This document shows positions 62,860 to 64,000 of a DNA stretch of 64,000 nucleotides, one piece after another (the first letter of the stretch is position 1; every line of letters begins with the position of its first letter). The notes beneath the pieces are model-generated. The model did no database searches and was not told the DNA's origin. It was given only the letters and a program-made list of their open reading frames with translations. The position numbers were made by a program, and so were the translations under genes. Source of the stretch: Marisa cornuarietis (taxonomy: Eukaryota > Mollusca > Gastropoda > Architaenioglossa > Ampullariidae); assembly GCA_004794655.1 (NCBI GenBank), contig SMMW01000475.1:16001-80000 (forward strand). The letters run 5' to 3'.

Positions 62860-63830
62860 CATCCTAACCAAGGAAAAACGGTCCGATTGTAGGCAATCTC
62901 GGTAAGGATACGGGCCAAGGGAGTTAACCCTTAGAGAAAATCATGATGTTCACATGGTATCAGCGTGCGAAGATTTTCTACGACGAAAGTACCCTTCAGT
63001 GCCCAGTGCCCACGTGTTTGCGACCATGTTGACCCATTGGCTGTTGTTTACTTGGAGTGGAAGATGGGTACCGGAAAGTGCAGAGAGACAAGACAACGAA
63101 TGTTCGCCCCAATAACATCATGCCGGATCGGTCGAGGACAGCATCTACAACGACCGCTCACCTTACCGGGAGACTCCATTGTTGAGACAGCGACAAATTT
63201 GCTACAAGAACCAAAGCAGAGAGAATGAAACATCCGCATTTTATACCATTGCGGCTAGCAACTCACCCTCAAGGTAGCTCGGTACCGGTTGGAAACAGTG
63301 GGACTGGCGGTAGTTAGATGGCCCGGACTGGGGGAGACACAAGCTTCTGAGGGTCTTAAATTCTGATTCAATGGGGAGAACGCCAGAAACGAACATGGCG
63401 AGGGCTTATGTAGGAACACAGGGAAGTGGTCAGAGCCGTCATCAGCTGTACACCCATCATCTAGCAGGCTGATGTCCACCTGTATTGTACTCGGTGACTG
63501 GAGCACCAAGGTGGGGCCAGATGCCTACCAGCAATGGCCAGAAGCCTTGGCAAAACCAACAACAGGAGCCTTAAACTCCTAGAGTTTCCACATTTAGTCG
63601 ACTGACCTTAGCCAACACCTTTTATCTACTAGAATTCGAAAGCCCAACTTGGCACTGGTGAGAAGGGATGGTCTATACCCAAGCTGACCATCCTGCCGCC
63701 TAGACGCTTCACATCCAGCATCAAGAAGGACAAGACGAGGACATATCCTGGCACTGACACAGGCAGTGACCATGAACTTGTCTTAACGAGCCTTAGGCTG
63801 AAGCTAAGGGTTGAGGTTTGTACAAGATGG
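62860..63830 (+). pseudogene. Old relic of the RTE-like LINE (5' UTR and endonuclease)
   Basis: The plus strand matches the A/B/C family with clear divergence: ATCCTAACCAAGGAAAAA at 62861 (5' UTR), CATGCCGGATCGGTCGAGG near 63120, GTGACTGGAGCACCAAGGTG near 63494 (the catalytic Asp/Asn region), and CACAGGCAGTGACCATGA near 63758 (the GSDHD region). Large gaps and stops break every frame. It shows the ancestral order of 5' UTR then ORF. Confidence 0.88.
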
Positions 63831-64000
63831 GAAGACAGCACTTAACCTCTGTGCCAGCTATTGGACATGAAGCATTGTGTCAAGGTCCCAACAGTCATCT
63901 GGAGTTCATGTCTATACCTTATTGTGATTGGTTATCAATACCAAAAGTAAATAGCAAAGTCAATCAGCCAACTTTATTGCTTTCTTCTCTTGTTACATTT
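63831..64000. other. Window end, nothing recognised
   Basis: No feature seen. Confidence 0.5.

Overview
This is a eukaryotic, animal genomic window with introns, no operons, and a dense load of LINEs, LTR retrotransposons, MITEs and minisatellites. The only recognisable host genes encode receptors of the type first described in the pond snail Lymnaea as GRL101: CUB and C-type-lectin-like ectodomain, LDL-receptor class A modules, leucine-rich repeats and a rhodopsin-type seven-helix domain. Together with the repeat types this points to a mollusc, most likely a gastropod. The species cannot be named from the sequence alone.

Host genes. A minus-strand receptor paralogue has its first two coding exons at 10407-7556. 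Its downstream exons are absent here: they lie left of the window or are lost. A second, apparently complete paralogue runs on the plus strand from 23563 to 34733 in about five coding exons. The two are divergently arranged, about 13 kb apart, with exons that match in domain content, splice phase and splice sites. A third, degraded trace of the same ectodomain may lie at about 20353-20660. The region between the pair holds a 0.75-0.9 kb inverted repeat, an old solo LTR, a 44-bp minisatellite, microsatellites and small repeat fragments.

Mobile elements. (1) An RTE-like LINE family is present as copy A (1-2145, minus, cut by the window edge), copy C (4617-7052, plus, 5' truncated), copy B (49414-52536, minus), an old relic (about 62860-63830, plus) and, from a related RTE element, a short 3' fragment (60572-60744). 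Copies A and B sit in a direct segmental duplication (1-4616 and 50393-54755) that differs by well under 1% by eye. (2) Intron 1 of the complete receptor contains a Rex1/Babar-like LINE (about 25195-28608). That LINE was hit by a 775-bp pogo/Tigger-type MITE, and its 3' coding region amplified into a 50-bp minisatellite. (3) A very young Ty3/Gypsy (Mag-like) element (34804-39669, minus, TSD AATTC) sits 66 bp after the receptor stop codon, in the 3' UTR. (4) A non-autonomous Ty3/Gypsy-like element (40126-46537, minus, TSD CATTA) has 1.6-kb LTRs full of a 58-bp minisatellite, a tRNA-Trp-type primer site and a deleted pol.

Right part (54.8-64 kb). No host gene was recognised. It holds a repeat shared with 22.9-23.3 kb, a 176-bp hAT MITE with an 8-bp TSD, tandem units of about 91 bp that each carry an ATGCAAAT octamer and mostly an ATTGGCTG (inverted CCAAT) box, a degenerate 177-bp duplication, a CR1/L2-type reverse transcriptase fragment and the old RTE relic.

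All identities and domain calls are by eye. No alignment or database search was run.
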